Source of the DNA: Sabellastarte sp. h YS-2021
Taxonomy: Eukaryota > Annelida > Polychaeta > Sabellida > Sabellidae
DNA length: 64,000 nucleotides
NCBI GenBank assembly: GCA_964017235.1
Contig: OZ024935.1
Span: forward strand, 31,289,596-31,353,595
Direction of reading: 5' to 3'
Part shown: positions 49,535 to 60,580 of the stretch, in pieces
Numbering within the stretch: the stretch's first letter is position 1
How the letters are laid out: each line of letters begins with the position of its first letter
Notes under the pieces: model-generated
Told to the model about the DNA's origin: nothing
Database searches by the model: none
What the model saw: the letters and a program-made list of their open reading frames with translations, nothing else
Position numbers and translations under genes: made by a program

Positions 49535-50500
49535 TGCATAAGAATGCACAGAAACTGCAAAACTTCAATTTTGTGAAAAGGACGCTTCCTTAAAACTGCA
49601 AATTTTCGCTTTCTAAAAAGGACGCGTCCTTTTCACAGAAACTGCAAATCTTCACTTCTCTGAAAAGGACGCGTCCTTTTCACAGAAACTGCAAATCTTC
49701 ACTTTTCTGAAAAGGATGCGTCCTTTTCACAGAAACTGCAAATCCTCATTTTTCTGAAAAGTATGCATCCTTTTCACAGAAATGGCAAATCTTTACTTTT
49801 TTTAAAAGGACATGTCCTTTTCACAGAAACTGCAAATCTTCACTTTTCTGAAAAGGACGTTAATTTCCCTTTCACAGAAACTTCAAATCTTCACTTCTCT
49901 GAAAAGAACGCTTCCTTTTCACAGAAATGGCAAATCCTCACTTTTCTGAAAAGGAGGCATCCTTTTCACAGAAACTGCAAATCTTTACTTCTCTGAAAAG
50001 GATGTGTCCTTTTCACAGAAACTGCAAATCTTCACTTCTCTGAAAAGGACACGTCCTTTTCACAGAAATGGCAAATCTTTACTTTTCTGAAAAGGACGCA
50101 TCCTTTTCACAGAAACTGCAAATCTTTACTTCTCTGAAAAGGACGCGTCCTTTTCACAGAAACTGCAAATCTTCACTTTTCTGAAAAGGACACATCCTTT
50201 TCACAAAAACTACAAATCTCCACTTTTCTGAAAAGGACGCTTCCTTTTCACAGAAACTACAAATCTCCACTTTTCTGAAAAGGACGTGTCCTTTTCACAG
50301 AAATGGCAAATCCTCACTTTTCTCAAAAGGATGCGTCCTTTTCATAGAAATTGCAAATCCTCACTTTTGAAACAAGGACGCGTCCTTTTCACAGAAATGG
50401 CATATCTTCATTTTTTTTGAAAAGGAGGTGTCATTTTTACTGGGCCTGTAAAACTTCACTTTTCTGAAAAGGACCCGTCACTTTCAAAGAAACTGCAAGT
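49535..50500. repeat. 47-bp minisatellite, about 20 copies, palindrome in each unit
   Basis: Unit: TCCTTTTCACAGAAACTGCA, then AATCTTCACTTTTCTGAAAA, then GGACGCG. The junction of neighbouring units makes the perfect 18-bp palindrome AAAAGGACGCGTCCTTTT, intact in several units and varied in others. Non-coding; the short frame at 49763-49996 is an artefact. Confidence 0.95.
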
Positions 50501-50699
50501 CATTACTTTTCTAAAAATCCTTTTTTTCTAAAAGGTAATATACTTTATTTAGATAATGTTTCCTCTGTTAACAATTAACTAATATTGTTAATTTAACTAG
50601 AGTTATGCCGCTCGCTTTATTGCTACCCGGCAGTGTATCCCCGAACATAGCAAACCTGTAGAAGCAATAATAAAAGACATAGAGGCTGAAGATTCCTGA

Positions 50700-51740
50700 A
50701 GTTATAAGCACTTTTTGCCTGACCTCACTTGACCTTGAAGGAGGGGCACAAGGTCAAATTTAACCACATCAGAAGATTCCAAGCCCATGATTTCCTATAA
50801 GTTGGTTTCACATTGCAAACTTCTAGGACCAATAATAAGCGAGTTAGAAGTACTTTTAAGTTTGGCTATACTCTTTTGACCTTGAAGGAGAGACTCAAAG
50901 TCAAATCTGACCACACCAGAAGATTCCCAGCTCATAATTTCCTACAGGTTGGTTTCACACTTCAAACCTCTAGGACCAATAATAAGCGAGTTATAAGCAC
51001 TTTTAAGTTTGGCTATGTTCTTTTGACCTTGAAGGAGAGACTCAAGGTCAAATCTGACCACACCAGAAGATTCCCAGCTCATAATTTCCTACAGGTTGGT
51101 TTCACATTTCAAACCTCTAGGACCAATAATAAGCGAGTTATAAGCACTTTTAAGTTTGGCTATGCTATTTTGACTTTGAAGGAGAGGCACAAGGTGAAAT
51201 CTGACCACACCAGAAAATTCCCAGGCAATTATTTCCTTTTGTTTGTTTTCACATTGCAAACCTCTATGACCAATAATAAGCGAGTTATAAGCAATTTAAA
51301 GTTTGTGTATTGTCATTTGACTTTGAAGGAAGGGCCCAATGTCAAATTTGACCACATCAGAAAATTCCTAGGCGACTTTTTCCTTTTGGTTGTTTTCACA
51401 TTGCAAAACTCTAGGACCAGTAATAAGCGAATTATAAGCAATTTTAAATTTGCCTATCCTCGTTTGACCTTGAAGGAGGGGCCCAAGGTCAAATCTGACC
51501 ACATCAGAAGATTCCTAGCCCATCATTTCCTTTTGGTTGTTTTGCACATTGTAAACCTCTAGGACCAATAAAAAGCGAGTTTTAAGCACCTTTTAATTTG
51601 GCTATCCTTGTTTAACTTTGAAGGAGGGGGCCCAAGGTGAAATCTGACAGCACCAAAAGATTCCTAGCTCATGATTTCCAATAGATTGGTTTCACATTTC
51701 AAACCCCTAGGACCAATAATAAGTGAGTTATAAGCACTTT
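50700..51740 (+). repeat. 147-bp satellite array, about seven copies
   Basis: GACCAATAATAAGCGAGTTA recurs at 50827, 50973, 51121, 51268, 51415, 51563 and 51711, giving units of 146-148 bp. Each unit has TTTGACCTTGAAGGAGRGGC and AGAAGATTCC. Because 147 is divisible by three, a false 249-residue frame spans 50813-51562. Confidence 0.95.
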
Positions 51741-52500
51741 TGCAATAGTTTTCAAGATACAACTGATTTACTCAAGTGAGAATCTCAAAGTAGCTATTAC
51801 TCGGCTATGCAATGAGCTACAGGTCTGCAATTTTACTATGTTATAGCTTACCCAAACGTAGATGAATAACATATTCTAAATAAAATTTTCTAAATGCAAT
51901 AGTTTTCAAGTTACAGCTGATGTAATCAACAGAGACAACCTCAAAGTGGTTATTGCTCAGCTATGCAATGACCTACAGGTCTGCAACTTTACTACGTTAT
52001 AGCTGACCCAAAAGCTAAGGTTAGCAACATATTTAACGAAAATACTCTAAATGCAGTAGTTTTCCAGTTACAACTGATTTTCTCAACAGTGAGAGCCTGA
52101 ATGTAGCTATTGCTCGGCTATGCCATGAATTACAGGTCTGCAATTTCACTATGTTACAGCTGACCCAAAAGTAGGTGAACAACATATTAAAACAAAATAC
52201 TCTAAATGCAATACTTTTCAAGTTACAACTGATTTACTCAACAGTGAGAACCAGAGATTAGCTGTTACACAGCTATACAATGAGCTACAGGTCTGCAATT
52301 TTACTATGTTATAGCTGACCCAAAAGTACATGAAAAACATATTTAACAAAATACTCTAATGCAACAGTTTTGAAGATAGAAGCAATTTACTCAACAGTGA
52401 TAACCTCAAGGTAGCTATTACTCGACTATGCAGTGAGCTAAAAATAGCTGAATAACATATTTATTCAAAATTCTCTAAATGCAATAGTTTTTGAGTTACA
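51741..52500 (+). repeat. 155-bp satellite array, about five copies
   Basis: Units with GCAATAGTTTTCAAGTTACA, TGATTTACTCAACAGTGAGA, GAGCTACAGGTCTGCAATTT and TATAGCTGACCCAAAAGTA. Starts near 51741, 51896, 52053, 52208, 52361 and a short one at 52480. Directly follows the 147-bp array. Confidence 0.93.
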
Positions 52501-53049
52501 TTTTTCTTCCTCGATAGATAAGGTATCTTTTAAAAAACAGCATGTCTCTAGGCCTTTGTAGTTTTGGAAAAGTTGTTCATGCAAACCCATATGCGGACGC
52601 AGACACCGCAGAGTGATGTCATACTGTCAGCTGACTGAGAAGTCAGCTGACATAAAAAGGTTAAGTTAATGTATATAATAAAAATGACCAACATAATGAC
52701 ATATGCCAGAAATGTTTTTTCAGAATTATCCATGTGCTACAATTATTTGTGGTAGCTCCCTTCCCCTGGGCAATAGAGAAAAATAAAGTAGGGGATGGCA
52801 AATAAAGTGAGAACTGACAATAATGTGAGACACATAAACATTTAACATGCCTAATAGTACTCAATAATTTACAATTTAACATTCCTTGTGTTAAAGCCCT
52901 ACCAAAATAACAAATTCAGAATGATACTTTTGGAATCTTGTGGAACAAGAGGGGTTTAGACATGTTTTACATTTTGCAGGAAAATGTGAATGAAGCTACC
53001 ACAGATGATTGTATATATACAATAACCAGAATATAGAATGTCTAATTAT
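52501..53049. other. Non-coding, nothing recognised
   Basis: Contains TCAGCTGAC as two nearby inverted copies (52627-52650), otherwise featureless. Confidence 0.3.
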
Positions 53050-53300
53050 CCCAGCAGGCAAAATAACATTGATCCAACGTTGAAGCAATGTCATACACTG
53101 ATGTTGCGCCAACGTTGAATTCTGCACATTGGGTTGACGTCATATTCAGAATGTTGTTTCAACGTCTCATATCTGACGTTGTGTTAACGTCAATATTTTT
53201 ACATCAAACCAATGTGCAGATTTCAACGTTGTTTCAATGTTAGTATTTATATACTTCAGTGTGGAAATTTCAACGTTGTGTTCTAGTCAAATATTGTGAC
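53050..53300. repeat. AACGTTG-rich dispersed repeat with CCCAGCAGG end
   Basis: Starts CCCAGCAGGCAAAATAAC and continues with many CAACGTTG, AACGTC and GACGTT words spaced about 20-30 bp. The same words occur at 38.8 and 58.6-59.5 kb, where TGTCTGCTGGG at 59474-59484 looks like an opposite end. Confidence 0.6.
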
Positions 53301-53565
53301 TAGGGCTGCCACGAGTAGTAATTTTACTACTCGAGTACTCTTTAACCATTACTCTACTCTTGAACGAGTACTCTTTTTTACAGTGAAATCAAGAAAATTA
53401 ACCAATTCACTGTATAATTTGATATATTGCACATCATTTCTGACAAAAATATAGTGGAAAATTCAAAATTTTAATGCAGACGAGTACTCTTTTCCTGATT
53501 TTGTACTCTAAATAATCCAGTACTCTACTCTTTGACGAGTACTCTACTACTCTGTGGCAGCCCTA
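53301..53565. mobile_element. hAT-type MITE, 265 bp, perfect 8-bp target duplication
   Basis: Ends TAGGGCTGCCACGAGTAG and, inverted, TAGGGCTGCCACAGAGTAG, with GAGTACTC words inside. ATTGTGAC flanks it on both sides (53293-53300 and 53566-53573). Non-autonomous. Confidence 0.92.
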
Positions 53566-54493
53566 ATTGTGACCATCAGTCCAAAGAAGGCCAAGGTAAA
53601 GAAAGTCATAAAACAAGTTTGCATTTTTTATTTATCTGATTTTTACAGTATGCACTTTCTATGTCTTCTATGTTGTAAAGACTACATGTGGTTTTTAAAC
53701 TTTATAGAAACATTATGTTTGATAGACTTAAGAAGTAAAAGCAAGATACAACATAGTCTACCTGTTTATTCTGCCATTGCACAAAATAACTGAAAAGCAT
53801 TAGCTCAACATGTATTCCCAGTAAACATTTGAAACATTTTAAAATGGGATAAACATTTGCAAAATGTTTTAAAACCTATTCAAACTTATCTTACGGTTTT
53901 CTAAATATTTAAAGAAAAAGAAAGAGAATGTCAGAAGTAAACACCCTGAATGTAAATTTAGCAATCAATGTAGCAAATCACAGGTTTTAGAAAAGTTAAA
54001 AAAAATCACACAAATTGTTGCTTCATTTTTAAAAAAGAAATATTTTAAGATAATGCAATTATAAAATGGTTCAAAATCATCCCTTTTGTAGATACTACCA
54101 ACACAGAATAAAGATCATATAAAATTTTAAAAAATCCCATTTATATGAAAAGGAAAAGTCTGACTAAATGTCATGTTTGGGTCAAGTTATGAAGTAGGTT
54201 GATTTGAATTTTCATAATTATATATTACAAACTTGTATAATTAAACTAATGTAAATGACTTTCAGTATAAAGTTACATGTACGGCAAAATAGTAATTTTG
54301 GTGGTCTTACATTATGTTAAATTTAATCATTTAAATACATATTCTGAAATTTTTGAGTTGACGTTTCAGCAGGAAATTTCCTTGCTGCAAAGGCATTATA
54401 GTGTATTCACAAATTAATTTTACTTTTCATTAATGTATTTACTTGCAAATGTGAACATAGTAATCTAATTATTCAAACAGGAGCACTGCTTTG
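53566..54493. other. Non-coding, includes AAACATTT repeats
   Basis: 53815-53900 has CCCAGTAAACATTTGAAACA-like words similar to those at 11.5 and 12.6 kb. No gene is supported. Confidence 0.35.
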
Positions 54494-54629
54494 CTATAGT
54501 TTTTTTTTAATTTCAGATGTCCTTTTTTCGTCCCTGTACCCCCTTCCTGCCAGGGGCATATTTTAAGTGGCTGCTCCTCATCTATGATTATTCCAGTGTC
54601 TTTGACATCATCATTCCTTTGAAGAGCAT
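54494..54629 (-). CDS. Possible second exon of an unknown minus-strand gene
   Basis: The minus strand has TTATTTCATTTCAG before 54629 and then reads DALQRNDDVKDTGIIIDEEQ and onward to a stop at 54469. Joined in phase 1 to the 58109-58328 exon it would continue FPVVKVKFIS-DALQRNDDVKDT, a plausible continuous protein. The 3' border is uncertain. The intron (54630-58108) contains a satellite array and two MITEs. Confidence 0.4.
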
Positions 54630-55386
54630 CTGAAATGAAATAACAATAAGTGTATAGTAAATTCAATTTTGTTGAAGTGTGGTGTATTTTCTTACAATAT
54701 GTAAGAATACATAGATTATTCTGCAATAATTTAATGTCTTATGCCAGTAAGTTAATAACCTAAAACTGCATGCATTAAAATTGCAAGATCTTGTAAAAAG
54801 TAGGCACTAAAGTTGGAGCACATCACCAATACAAGTCAGCTTACTGAACAGATTTACAATGACCTAAATTTTCGGGCCATATTCATAAAAACATCTTAAG
54901 TTTGAGACAAAAATAGTCTCAGCTTTGAGATTTGGTCTCGGCTCATCCTTTTATATGTTCTTGTGACGCAGAACACAAGATTTCTCCCCTTTTCCCTCAT
55001 GTTCATATTTGACATCATGTCATTGGTCAAAACTCTGTAAAAATTTATTATTATTGGGTGTTAATTTTATTTCTAATTATCTTAAATATACCAGATACAG
55101 TGAACAATTCGAGCTTAACAACATTCTGTGTTAAACTTACATCAGTTTGCATTAATATAATAAAATATATCTGCCTTACCAGGCCATTTATTAGGTCACT
55201 GAAATTAAACTAATTAACTCTCTATTCAGCAAATCCAGCTCAGTAAAATAGCCTTGATACAGTAACACCAGTAATACTGTCTCATCCCCAGCATAAACTG
55301 TGGCTGCTGGCTACTTCTGTGTGTTACATTTCTCTATGGAAACTAGGTATATCACTCATGCATTCATAACTTTTTTTTCCCTGCAT
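54630..55386. other. Intronic or intergenic DNA
   Basis: GGGCCATATTCATAAAAACA at about 54875 resembles one end of the 25.8-27.0 kb element. The rest is unrecognised. Confidence 0.3.
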
Positions 55387-55387
55387 A

Positions 55388-55614
55388 CTGTAAAACGAGA
55401 AATGTTTGCAGCTATAAAAGTTTGTGGTTTTCCCTTTAAAATGAAATTGGCACTATTAAAGTTCGTCAGACAATTCCCATTTTTTTGAGCGATAATTCCC
55501 TTATATGGGTGTATACTAGTACCAAACTAAATTTCGGGCGATTTATTTTCGTGCTTTTCCCGCGATCGCGAAATTCGCCAAATAAATCGTCAGCAAACAT
55601 TTATCGTTTTACAG
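55388..55614. mobile_element. TA-flanked MITE, 227 bp
   Basis: CTGTAAAACGAGAAATGTTTGC is matched inverted at the right end (GCAAACATTTATCGTTTTAC), with TA on both sides (55386-55387 and 55615-55616). It fits a Tc1/mariner-type non-autonomous element. Confidence 0.85.
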
Positions 55615-55739
55615 TACCTATTGGACACTACAAATTATAGAAGTGACAGTGAAGTTATGTTATAGTACACTGTCATGCTGATTCATAATCCACCGAAAGT
55701 ACTGTCCTTTTATAGAACTCATAAAGGACTCACCCTAAG

Positions 55740-56870
55740 AAAGTTAAAATACTTTAAATGCAATAGTTACAACTGATTTACTCAACAGTGAAAATCTCAA
55801 AGTAGCTATAGCTCATCTATGAAATGAGTTAAAGGGCTACAATTTTACTATGGTATAGCTGATCCAAAAGTAGGTGAACAACATATTTAAACAAATTACT
55901 GTAAATGCAATAGTTTCAAGTTACAACTGATTTACTCAACTGTGAGAACTTGAAAGTAGCTGTTGGTCTGCTATGCCATGACCTACAGCTCTGCAATTTA
56001 ACTTCCAAGTGATTTACTGAACAGTGGGAACCTGAAAGTAGCTATTTCTCAACTATGCTATGAGCTACAGGTCTACAACTTCACTGTTAAAGGTAGGGCT
56101 GTGACAGGTGCAAAAAAACGGCATCGAGTACTTGCCCTCTCACAGCCGGCTGGAATTCGAGTAACCGCGAGATTTAGTTCCCATCATCAAAAGTCTTCTG
56201 TAAACAAATAGTCGATTCCGGAAACAAAACTTTTGAAGAAAAATCGTCTCATATTTAACCAGATACTATAGATTATGGGGTAAATTATAGCAATTCAAGC
56301 GAAAACAACAACTTTAATTGATGTTATGTGACAGAAATACTGAAATGCAGCATATTTTACACAAACGTTTCATTACATGGGCAATAATACATTACCTCGC
56401 GAGTACTAGTCAAGATTGACTCGTCTACCGAGGCTCAAATACTCGTTCGCAGCCCTCGTTATAGGTGACCCATAAGTAGGTGAATAACATATTCAAACTA
56501 AATTCTCTAAATGCAATCATTTTCAAGCTACAACTGATTTACTCAACAGTGAGAACCTGAAAATAGCTATTGCTCTGCTATGCCATGAGCTACAGGTCTG
56601 CTGTTTCACTATCTTAATTATAGCTGATTCATAAGTACAGGAATAGCATATATAAACAAAATTCTCTAAATGCAATAGTTTTCAAGTTACAAGCAATTTA
56701 CTCAACGGTGAAAATTTAAAAGTAGCTTTAGCTCAGCTATGCAATGAGTTACAGGTCTGCAATTTTACTATGTTATAGCTGACCCAAAAGTAGCTGAATA
56801 AGAAATTTACACAAAATTTTCTATATGCAATACTTTTCAAGTTATAAGTGATTTAGTGTATGATTTCATG
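55740..56870 (+). repeat. 155-bp satellite array, second locus
   Basis: About six to seven diverged units of the same 155-bp repeat as at 51741-52500, same strand, interrupted by a MITE at 56094-56457. Confidence 0.9.
56094..56457. mobile_element. hAT-type MITE, 364 bp, in the 155-bp array
   Basis: Ends (T)AGGGCTGTGACAGG and, inverted, (G)AGGGCTGCGAACGAGTA. GTTAAAGG (56086-56093) and GTTATAGG (56458-56465) make an 8-bp target duplication with one mismatch. It inserted into the GTTATAGCTGACCC block of a satellite unit. Confidence 0.85.
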
Positions 56871-57149
56871 TATATTAAAGCATTAAAAATTATTATAAAA
56901 ATTCATAAAAAACTAGACAAAAGTTTTTGTACACAAAAACAAAGCGTCCCTACAGCTTTTAAGTTTTATATGAAATGCTAAAGGACCAATGTTAAGAGGT
57001 AAATGTTATTGGTGAAGAGAAATTCTCCAGAAAGGACAATGTTAGGGTCACAAGAGTGACCTTAAAACGAAAAAGCAATAAGTGCCTGTGAAAGGGTTCT
57101 GTATCAGCTGACTGTGTGTTTTCAGCTGCAAGGTAGAAGAAGCACGTTT

Positions 57150-57590
57150 AGGTTTGGCTATGCTGGTTTGTATAATAACCAATAATACAACCAATAATAA
57201 GTGAGTTATAAACACTTTTAAGTTTGGCTATACTCGTTTGACCTTGAAGGAGGGGCCCAAAGTCATAATAAGCGAGTTATAAGCACTTTTAAGTTTGACT
57301 ATACTCGTTTGACTTTGAAGGAGAGGGCCAAGATCAAATCTGACCACACCAGAAGATTCCCCGCCCATGATTTCCTACATGTTGGTTTACCATCCCAAAC
57401 CTCTAGGACCAATAATGAGCGAGTTATAAGCATTTTTCAGTTTGGCTATCCTCGTTTGACCTTGAAGGAGAGGTCCAAGGTCAAATCTGACCACACCAAA
57501 AGATTTCCAGCCCATGGTTTCCATGTTGGTATACCATCCCAAACCTCTAGGACCAATAATAAGCGAGTTCAAGGCTTCATCTTAGCAAAA
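57150..57590 (+). repeat. 147-bp satellite, about three copies
   Basis: Same unit as 50700-51740, with GACCAATAATRAGCGAGTTA and GACCTTGAAGGAGAGG. The first copies near 57170-57300 are shortened. The 96-residue frame at 57309-57599 is an artefact. Confidence 0.9.
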
Positions 57591-58108
57591 TTTTTATGAA
57601 CTTATAATGAATCGCCCGTCAATAGGTCAGTTATGGCCCGATTAATTCCAATAATGACTGGTGCCTAGATTCTTCCGTCAGGAATGTGCATACCAAATTT
57701 GGTTGACCCACACCCAGTACTTTCTGAGGAAATCTAGTAAAAATAAGTAAATTTTTTTTAAATTTATTGATAATGTGACCTTGATAAAGGTCAAAGGTCA
57801 AATTTATGCCTGTCAAAAATTTTTCCCACGCCTATAGAAGAACACTGCCAAATATCATTTGGATAGGCCTAATAACAAGGGAGATATTCAAGGGAGACGA
57901 TAATGCGGCGGTGGCGGCTGACTGAAAACCAGGGGTGAAACCAATAAGCGTCCCATTTTCAAGAGACGCTTAATAATTAAGAAATATCCAGGCCCTATTT
58001 ATTGCATATGTTATTATTTTTATTACCATCCAGGAAACCTCAGGTTATGGTAAGTGGTCACAATATTTAATAATTCATACTGTTACAAAAATACTCAACA
58101 GATCTTAC
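57591..58108. other. Unique-looking non-coding DNA beside the satellite
   Basis: 57640-57960 reads like the flank of a molluscan repeat (GACCTTGATAAAGGTCAAAG, GGGAGATATTCAAGGGAGAC), but no array is formed. Confidence 0.35.
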
Positions 58109-58328
58109 CTGAAATAAACTTTACTTTTACTACTGGAAACTATCTCCATTTGCTATCTGGCTGTCTTCTACTCTGCAGGGTCTTCTGAGGAATTTTGTAA
58201 AATGGTGGCCGATACAGTCTCTTTTCTTCTATGTTTACCCACATCGATGGTACAGTTCCGTCATCCTCAGTGCCACCCTCAGTCCACACTGCACAGGACC
58301 AGTTAAAATTCTGGCTCATATCTGAAGT
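58109..58328 (-). pseudogene. Exon with conserved-looking N-terminal domain and an in-frame TAG
   Basis: On the minus strand an acceptor (ACTTCAG) precedes ATG 58319. The frame gives 59 residues (MSQNFNWSCAVWTEGG .. VPSMWV .. RRQPDSKWR) to TAG at 58140-58142. It then stays open as FPVVKVKFIS up to a strong donor CAG|GTAAGA at 58109. Exon borders, and coding sense on both sides of the TAG, suggest one exon with a nonsense codon, a sequencing error or an allele. The pattern (short domain with VP..W, a P-rich turn and PDS-W at its end) resembles the N-terminal module of multicopy DUF4806-type proteins. That likeness is weak and from memory. Confidence 0.4.
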
Positions 58329-59971
58329 TCAGTTTTAATTGTTAAATTATTAACATGAACCTAATGGTACAAAGACTTTAGAAATCATGCAAGTTATTAT
58401 TGATGATACATACATTGTTAAAGCAATGATCAGATGGTTTCTAAGAACTGGGATCAGTAGTGAAAAACCATCCCATTTGACTAATGCATGATCAGATATA
58501 AAATCACAAATTTCGACATCAATAATAGTATCCTGATCACTGGGGATAGAACGAGTGACTTATGTGACCATGCAAAAATAAAGGTTTAGCTACCGTCAGT
58601 ACTGCAATGTTGTTGCAACGTTAAAACAACAACATTGTAACAACGTTAAAATATCAATGTTGGATCAACGTTAGTACTGCATTGTATTAGTGTACATTAA
58701 TAAGCTGTCCAAAATGTCTACTTCATAAATTTTATACACCAGACAAAAATCACCAGAAACTAATCAAAGCTAAAAATAAATATTTAAACAACAGTACAGG
58801 CTTGCTGCATTGACTGACTGGATGGCACTATACTTGTAATAAGTACATATTAAAAATGCTTGCAAATTTTAACTTATAAAGATTGGGCAGTAGAGCAATG
58901 TTGTTTCAACGTTAAAACAACAACATTGTAGCAATGTTATAATATGAACGTTGGATCAACGTAATTTTTGCGTTGCACGAACATAAATATTTCAAAATAA
59001 CCTTTTCTTTGAACAAAATAGACAAAATTTAAATATTGAATGTGAAATAGTCATTTATAGTCATCATAGATCATAAAAACACTGATATAAAATTATGCAC
59101 AAGGTTAACATTGAAATTTCATTCTGTTCCACTGCACCAGATTGGTACAAAATAATAGTTGGGAAACATCAGTCCAAGTTTTAGAAGAATAATCAAACAT
59201 GTGCACCAATAAATTACTCTAAAATATGCTATATATGTCTGATACATAGAAAACTATACTAATATACACCGATTGAGAACATACAGAGTGATATTTTAAG
59301 ATACATATTCAAACTAACCTTAACTGATTTCCATCCAAAATGGCCACAGGAAGTAAACGTCACCATGTGACACATGCTATTCTGATCCCCAACAGTTGTG
59401 ATAAGGTTGTTTCATAGTTGACAATGTCGGCGACGTATTTACAACTATAAAACAACGTCAGACGAACGTTGTGTGTCTGCTGGGATGATATTCAGAAATA
59501 AACTAAAAATAACTAAAGTGATAACACAAGTGATTGAAACACTTCAGTATAAATACACCAGCTTTTCCATCAGAAAAATAACACAGGACATTACAAAATA
59601 AAATAAATTTTTTGAATATTTTTAATTACAATATCTAAAATTTCAGCTGCAGAATAACTAATTGTATATTCCTTGAGTTCCAAACAATAGCATTTGACAC
59701 ATTCAAAATTATAAAAAATTATCTAACCTCTGTAGTTGCCTTTTGTTGTTTATATTAAATACATTTTTTTATATTTCTCAACTCCTTTTTTTGTTCATTT
59801 GTTTCTCCCATTAATAAACACACAAGGAACAGACATGATTTAAACTGCAATCTGATAACCCAGAAAATACTGGATACTGAAAAGAGCTTTACTTGAGTAG
59901 GAATAAGTCCCAAGTACTTGTGGTGCTGCCTGGTTAACAGTTAACAACTCATATGTGGGATGGCCTTTATA
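58329..59971. other. Non-coding with AACGTTG repeats
   Basis: 58600-58690 and 58885-58975 each hold a CAATGTTGTTGCAACGTTAA / AACAACATTGTA inverted cluster. 59425-59484 holds AACGTCAGACGAACGTTGTG followed by TGTCTGCTGGG. No gene. Confidence 0.4.
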
Positions 59972-60580
59972 AGGCTGTTCCATTATGGTGATCCAATCAT
60001 AATCCTGCCTCCTGAATGGAAAAAAAGTTATTTACAATCCATACATGTAATTTGAGATAGGTTTAAGATAGGTAAAGATAGGTTTAAGATCTCTTCCTGA
60101 CAACTTTATGAGTAATGTTGAGGTTACCACATAGGTTCCCAAAAAGTTTGATAAGTTATGATAGTTTGTGATAGCTTTATAAACATTAAAGACGGATTTA
60201 AGGTGGGAAAAGATAAGCTAAAGATCACTGTAACATGGAAAAGATAGCTTTGTGACTGTTAAGATATTTTTAAGATCACTGTCAGGTCAAAAAGGTGATT
60301 TTACGAGTGAAAGCTAGGTTTAAGATGGGTTTAAGGTGATATAGATTTGATAAGGAGCAGTTTGCAATAATTTCAAACAGTTTAATATTGTTGTACACTG
60401 TTCCCGATGGACTTATGAATGCATCCAATTGGACAGACTTTGGAAGTTCCGTAGCTTCCTACACGATGGCTTTATGATGGCTTTAAGATTATTACAAATT
60501 GAAAAGCTCCACCTTCCAAACTGGCAATTTACATGGTTGTAAGCCTATCGTAAAACATTACCGCCAAGGTGGAACAGCCC
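59972..60580. mobile_element. TA-flanked MITE, about 609 bp
   Basis: The left end AGGCTGTTCCATTATGG is matched inverted by the right end (GGGCTGTTCCACCTTGG), with TA on both sides (59970-59971 and 60581-60582). The interior has repeated AAGATAGGTTTAAGAT words. No coding frame. Tc1/mariner-like. Confidence 0.7.

Noticed and set aside
50813..51562. 249-residue + ORF, and 57309-57599 and 63610-63837
   Set aside because: Frames through a 147-bp satellite whose length is divisible by three.
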